This document shows positions 58,656 to 64,000 of a stretch of DNA of 64,000 nucleotides, one piece after another (position 1 is the first letter of the stretch; each line of letters starts with the position of its first letter). A program made the translations under genes and the position numbers. The DNA is from Diabrotica undecimpunctata (lineage: Eukaryota > Arthropoda > Insecta > Coleoptera > Chrysomelidae), in contig NC_092809.1 of NCBI RefSeq assembly GCF_040954645.1, positions 135,087,914 through 135,151,913 on the forward strand. Direction: 5' to 3'. Under the pieces are notes generated by a model. It saw nothing but the letters and a program-made list of their open reading frames with translations, did not search any database and had not been told where the DNA came from.

Positions 58656-58729
58656 TTTTGAAGTTTCGAGGGCACATACGCGTCGGATAATTAACAGCGT
58701 TCCAGTTTCTTTCAAAATATTAAACCTCA

Positions 58730-58900
58730 AACATGTTTTTCTTCCAACGAAGAAGAAGCAGTACTATTGTTGAGCCTGGAGGCGTCCAAGAAAAAGAAAA
58801 AGAAAAGTAAACGCTGGGTGCATCCAATTAATAGCAACGAGAAGATCAAGGAGAATATAGGGCTCTTTTTGCTGAATTACTTGAAGATGAAAGTGAAGTA
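58730..58900 (+). pseudogene. PIF/Harbinger-like N-terminal exon
   Basis: The frame AVLLLSLEASKKKKKK leads to RWVHPINSN and, after a one-base shift, REDQGEYRALFAELLEDESE, resembling the N-terminus of Harbinger transposases ('WVHP.N..R...GEF..L...L..D'). A GTAAG donor-like site follows. No DDE domain on this strand nearby. Confidence 0.55.
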
Positions 58901-59337
58901 AGATGAAAAAAATTGTTACTAAACCTTTTATTGTTACGGGTTTTAGTAAGTATCTGAATCCGAAAGTGTATACGCTACGATCTTATCATAGTTAGTGAAT
59001 TCTTAATAAGATTCAATTGAGACAGACTAATATTTACTCCAACCGTACCACCTGGAGTGATAGTTCTTACACCGTCGGATTTTCGACGGTGTTCGTCCAC
59101 AATTTTATCCCTTATGATGCCTTTTTAAATTTAATTTTCAATAGTTTAGGAATCTTACTACTTAAAAGAAAAAGGAGTTAGCTTTTTTACATATTCAGTA
59201 AGAAATAGAAAAATGGAGTTATCCTGTTTTTTTGAACATCTTTTAAAACAAATTAATATAAAGAACTAAAATTCAAAAGTATCAAGAAAAAATAAAATGT
59301 TACAGTATAAAAAACTTAGATTTTAAAAAAAATGTTT

Positions 59338-60560
59338 ATTTATGAGGTAGATTATTGTAGTAGGAATGATAATCAGTTGGGATGGAGGTTTTTCGATCTT
59401 CAAGATCCTGGAACTTTCTGATGGTTAATGGCAATCTATCAGAATGGAAGTTTGGCAGCTGAGCAAACTCCTTTGGATTAGTCATTTTTTCACGCCGTTC
59501 CATTCTTCTTCAAAATTTACTTTATAAAATACGTATATTTCAGGGCTCTGATTTCATTAACCTTGAAAAGAAAAATTAAAAATGTTTACTACCTTACCTG
59601 TCAAAGGTGAAGAAAAAATTTACCTCGAGATTCCCCTTCATTTTTCCAGGTTGAATGAATTTAAGAAATTTGACATCATTAAACGACTTAAAAAATGAAT
59701 GTGCTAAATATTCAACGTAGTATGGTTTTGGATTTTTGCGAGTGCTTCGGCAAATACCAATGTATTCAGCAGGTACATTAATAATTTTATTTCGAAGTTT
59801 TTTTTTCGATGGAGGCATGCGTAGAATCTACCTCCATCTATGTGTGACCTACTTCAAGGTACTTCTGTTCAATAACGATGTTCCTGGTCATCGCCACATT
59901 CATCAAAGCATTTGAGACCGTAACGTTTCGATTTTAAGCTGCGCATCCGTCGCTGTATATCACTACTTTTTTGTCTGTGGTGTCCAAGATTTGTGGTAGA
60001 ACTTTATCTATAAGAAAGTATGAAATGATAGAAGCAAATTCTTCAGCGGAAACTCCACCTTATATCTCATTCCATAAAAAGCAGTATGCTTCCTTAGTTT
60101 TTAAATCCAATGCACAAAAAATTATGCACATTAAGTTTAGATTTGTAATACAGTAATGATACATTAAATTTTAGTGCTGTAGCAGAGCCTGAACATTAAC
60201 TGCAAATACGTAATCTTCAGCACGAGCCTGCTCTTTTCTTGTTGTGTGTTTCTTGTATTCATCTTCAGATATAAAACCCAATTTATATGACGTGCATTTT
60301 TCGCAGGCGTCTTTTTAGGGATGAAATAATGATATGTTTTCCGTATCTAAAGTGTTATTAAATTTTGTCACTGATACAGACAATACGTTGTTTGTAGAAC
60401 ACCAGTCCGAAACATAATAATCATAAAGCGACTGTTTTGATAACAACCATTTGGGCACGATTCCACACGTTTAAACTACTTTCTAACGGTTCGCGCAACA
60501 CGGAGTTGGCGCTTTTACCGTATTGGGGGTTTTATGCATGGAGGTAGCTTGTTTTTGGGC
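59338..60560 (-). pseudogene. Unassigned DDE-like transposase remnant
   Basis: Reading leftward in broken frames: VPKWLLSKQSLYDYYVSDWC, DACEKCTSYKLGFISEDEYK, KEQARAEDYVFAVNVQALLQ, IIFCALDLKTKEAYCFLWNE, KVVIYSDGCAA (catalytic-looking Asp) then NRNVTVSNALMNVA, KYLEVGHT then MEVDSTHASIE, KIINVPAEYIGICRSTRKNP and KPYYVEYLAHSFFKSFNDVK. It finishes with a short C-terminal block near 59350. The Cys-x2-Cys element and the 'SDGC..QNRN ... GHTQMEVDS.H' order form a repeated insect protein family I know only as transposon-derived. Confidence 0.6.
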
Positions 60561-60730
60561 AGGCTATTTAAAAGGCTTACGATAAAAATTAGGAGTTAGC
60601 AGTTTGTGAACTGATATATAGCTGGGTAAAGAAAGCAATACACAAATAAAACGATATTACGAAAAAAGTGGAGTTAGCTTAGTTTGCAAATTAAGCCATC
60701 GATATATATATTTTTACTCTACATCATTAG

Positions 60731-63533
60731 TAAAGCTCGGATTATAGGCAAAATGCCTTTTTTGCCTATTTTGCCTATTTTTGCCCATTGTTTTTTGCAC
60801 TTTTTGCCTTTTTTCGTAAATTCCGCTTATTTGTGCCTTTTTTAAAATTTCATGGTACCACCCATGATATTATTCTATTACTAAACCATTCTATAATAAA
60901 ATTTTGGGTCAATAATAAAATATTAATGGTTTGTTTATATAACAAATTTCTAGGAAAATGTACCTAATCGAGACTTGAGGGTTAACTATTTGGAAATCCC
61001 TAAACTTTATTAGTTTATTATCAGTTGTACAGTCGGTTACTGTATCAGAGTTTAGTCACAAATTGCTATATCCTAGTTTAGTTTTGTTGCGTATACCGAA
61101 AAGCAAAGAACACGTTTTAAAAAGGTTTAGACATTTGTGTGAAAAGATGACATCTAAATTAAGGCTATGGATCGCACCTTATTCGGAACTTTCTCTAGAA
61201 GGAGATGGAGCATTTTGTAAACCATGCGGCAAATCGGTAAGTTTTATTTTTTCTCGTCCCACAATATAACTAAATTCTAGAGCAGTTTTAGAATTCTAAT
61301 TATTTTTTTTTAATTCTCAGATTTCAAGTAGAAAAAAGTACTTTACTGACCAGCATTGTGGAACCCCACTTCATAAACGTAATTTGGAAAAATAAAATTC
61401 CTCTAAGTAAGCCCAAATATCTCTGCGGGATAGTTTCAGCAGTTCAAAAAAAAGGAGGAAGACGCACTTAAATTTGATTTATGCCAGATGATGATTGCAT
61501 CCAACATTCCTCTATATAAAGTTAATAACCCTAGTTTTAAATGCTTTTTCGAAAAATATCTTAATAAATCCTTACCGGACGAGAGTACATTGAGAAAACA
61601 TACTGTGGAAAAATGTTATGTGGAATGTATTTCAAAAATTAAGGCTGTTTTAGCAGTTCAAGTACACTGCGATTTGAAATGGGCGTATCACTTACTTTTC
61701 TACACTGCTTACGCGAGACCATCTTTACTCAGTACCGCCGGCCGACGGGTAGTTTAATGACAACAAATACATTATTCTCCATTCAAATTAGTTTTAACAC
61801 GAACTAACTGACCGTACGTTCATGAGATTTGACGTCACGAAGGCGATAACGATGAAACTAAGCCTAATGATGAGTAACACGTTTCACTATTAGATTTCAG
61901 TATTTCTTAGCAATTTTCTTTAAAATTGGAACACGCTTTTCTCGACTATTACTGGACACAGAAAGGTGAAACAAAAATCAACGATTACAGAAAAAAAAAC
62001 TCTTTCGAGTGATGGGCGTAAAAAGTTTGGTTATAATAGAACGTTAAACAGTATATTCCAATTTTTTAACAGAAGTTTCAAAAAAATAAAAAAAGTAAAA
62101 CCATCAGTTTAAAGGCAACATAATTTCGAATAAAGTGTCCAAATTTCGAGACATTTTGTCAGTAAATAACAGAGAAAACACTGTCCCTAGGTTTTGGTGC
62201 ACCGATAAAACAGCCTTAAGCGGGAGTTAGAGGGCAATTTTTTGTATATTATCGTGGATGAAACAACAGATGTATGCGGCAGGTATATAGCTAATTTAAT
62301 GATTGGAATTTTAAACGAAAACTTTGCGAGAAAACCTTATTTAGTTGCCGTTAAAGAATTAGAAAAAACAAACAATTTAACAATAAGTCGATTTATACAA
62401 GATAGTTTAACAAACCTCTTTTTACCCAACGCTATACCAGTGAATAAAATAGATTTAATGCTTTCAGATGCTGCGGCATATATGTTAAAAGCTGCTGTTA
62501 ATTTAAAGATTTTTTTATCCTAATTTAATTCATTGCACTTGTGTAGCCCACGGGGTAAATAGAATTGCTGAAGAAATAAGAAATCTGTTTCCGTTGGTAA
62601 ATAATTTTATAAATTTTATGAAAAAAGTTTTTGTAAAGACTCCGTTGAGGGTGCAAATATATAAAGAAAGACTTCCCGGTGTCCCTTTGCCACCTAAACC
62701 AGTAATTACAAGGTGGGGAACCTGGCTCGAAGCAGTTTTTTTTTTACTTTGAACACTGCAATGAAATAGAATTAGTTATGTCAGAATTTGATGATGATAT
62801 TTCCGAAGCCATTCGAGAAGCAAAAAAAAATATTAAAAAATCCCAAATTGAAATAGGAACTCGCTTATATCAATAACAATTATAAATTAATAGTAACCAC
62901 ATTTAGTTATCCACAAAAACAAGAGATAAATTTATGTGAGTCAGTAAAATTAATAGATAATTTAAACACGAAAATTAAATCGGCACCTGGAAGTAACGGT
63001 CAATTAATTTAAAAAAAAATGAAATATGTTTTCGACAAGAATGAAGGTTTTTCGTTTTTATCTAATGTTGCTAAAGTTTTGAATGGGACATTTTCCGAGG
63101 AATTTCAAATTATGCCAGATTTATTATCCGCTCTGAAATATTCTTAAATTACATCTGTCGATGTCGAACGTTCGTTTTCAATGTACAAATTAATTTTAAG
63201 TGATCGAAGACATAGTTTTAAGACCGAAAATATTGAAAAACATTTGGTATTTTTTATTAATGATAAAATTTTTAGTGGTTACAATGTTTAATTATTAATT
63301 TACAGTTATTTAGTTACTAGTTTATTTATACTAATGTTATGATTATGATGTTTAAATATACCTGCCTTAAGTTAATATTACGTTAATTCACTTTGTACAA
63401 TAAATAATAAGTTATATTCCTTTATTGCCTATATTTTGCGTAAATGTTAATATTCCTGCCTTTTTTAATAAAAATCTTTGCCTATATAGGCGCCTTTTTC
63501 TTCAATTTTTGTTGCCTATAAATCCGAGCTTTA
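60731..63533 (+). mobile_element. hAT transposon, complete ends with 8-bp target duplication
   Basis: Both termini read inward TAAAGCTCGGAT(T)TATAGGCA, and ATCATTAG flanks each side exactly (60723-60730 and 63534-63541), the 8-bp duplication expected for hAT. Length is 2803 bp. Sub-terminal regions carry repeated TGCCTATTTT and AAAATAGGCA motifs, probable transposase-binding sites. The transposase lies on the plus strand and is interrupted by stops, frameshifts and a non-homologous ~550-bp stretch (61660-62200). Confidence 0.93.
61063..63292 (+). pseudogene. hAT transposase, CGGBP1-like group, with intron
   Basis: Exon 1 ends FCKPCGKS at a GGTAAGTTT donor. After TTCTCAG the frame resumes ISSRKKYFTDQHCGTPLHKR, so the zinc finger (Cys-x2-Cys ... 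His ... His) is split by a short intron. Then come LCQMMIASNIPLYKVNNPSF and LPDESTLRKHTVEKCYVECI. After the foreign stretch: LKRELEGNFLYIIVDETTDV (catalytic Asp), KIDLMLSDAAAYMLKAAVNL (second Asp), [37 protein letters not shown], and at the end ITSVDVERSFSMYKLILSDR and NIEKHLVFFINDKI, the hAT dimerisation region. About six disabling changes are visible. Confidence 0.88.
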
Positions 63534-63541
63534 ATCATTAG

Positions 63542-64000
63542 TTCCCATCTCTCTTGCGATTTTAGGCTAAGCTTCTGCTTTTTTTGTCACGATTTTTATA
63601 GTTATTGTCACTCAAATATATAATAAACATTTTTCTCGAAATAAAACTAATTTTTCTGTCTTTCTGCGAACAGACCGCCAGACCGCAATGGTTCTTACTG
63701 ATCGCCAAGGCACGGCCCAAGGTCTGATCGTTGACAGAGTGTGTTATTAGGTTAGAATGTAAGTTCTACAAAGAACGCAGAACTCAGAACGCCTGACCGC
63801 TGTCTGTGTGCGAGTGGGCTTATGACTTAGACCGAAACATTAAGAACGAAGAAACAGAAATACTGGTGCAAACAGAAATGAGTTGCTAGTGAAAACATTT
63901 ATTGCTATAAGATAAAATTATACCATAAGCGAATAGAAGTTGCGATAAGATTATACCATAGAATAAAATTTTTATATAATTTAATGGATGTCCCCCATTG
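63542..64000. other. Right edge, nothing recognised
   Basis: A GC-richer stretch near 63670-63830 (CCGCCAGACCGCAATGG) lies in otherwise AT-rich sequence. It could be the start of another repeat running off the window. Confidence 0.4.

Overview
The window looks like an insect nuclear genome: AT-rich, dense in decayed transposable elements, with one host gene readable through them. I cannot fix the species. A large, repeat-bloated genome, for example a beetle, would fit, but that is inference. No rRNA, tRNA or CRISPR array was recognised.

Host gene. Four coding exons on the minus strand (25888-26109, 16303-16474, 11297-11437, 2868-3116) join in frame through canonical GT/AG sites. They give about 261 N-terminal residues of a secreted protein with a signal peptide, a GD_N-type domain (the N-terminal domain of 'gastrulation defective' serine proteases) and a Pro/Gln/Asn-rich linker. 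The trypsin-like domain is not seen and presumably lies beyond base 1. Introns of 9.4, 4.9 and 8.2 kb are filled with LINE fragments, a Tc1/mariner-like element, (TA)n tracts and a ribozyme-bearing retroelement.

Layout. 1-2.6 kb: RTE-like LINE with endonuclease (EN) and reverse transcriptase (RT). 3.7-6.3 kb: opposite-strand LINE. 6.4-11 kb: jockey-like ORF1, RTE, jockey RT and RTE fragments. 12.5-16 kb: RTE fragments. 16.7-18.7 kb: Tc1/mariner-like element with ~300-bp inverted repeats and TA target duplication. 19.4-25 kb: RTE and R1/LOA-type LINEs; one of them is split by a 948-bp insertion with three intact type I hammerhead ribozymes and a 9-bp target duplication. 26.5-27.5 kb: piggyBac. 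28.1-29.4 kb: DDE_3-type transposase. 31.1-33.7 kb: THAP-bearing inverted-repeat element beside a Tigger/pogo transposase. 34-37 kb: LINE pieces. 39-40.5 kb: decayed tandem duplication. 40.6-44.7 kb: nested DDE_3 element, piggyBac and a third inverted-repeat element. 45-46.8 kb: well-kept LINE 3' half. 47.3-49.5 kb: hAT fragment and an unclassified GC-richer repeat seen again at 53.6 kb. 50.6-56.3 kb: LINEs and a Penelope-like GIY-YIG fragment with a decayed hammerhead-like motif downstream. 58.7-60.6 kb: Harbinger-like exon and an unassigned DDE-like transposase remnant. 60.7-63.5 kb: a whole hAT element with matching terminal repeats and a perfect 8-bp target duplication.

Most interesting: the hammerhead insertion at 23801-24748. 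Two plus-strand ribozymes lie exactly 398 nt apart and a third lies head-to-head on the other strand. This is the architecture of a retrozyme or Penelope-associated element that could release a 398-nt RNA with circularisable ends.
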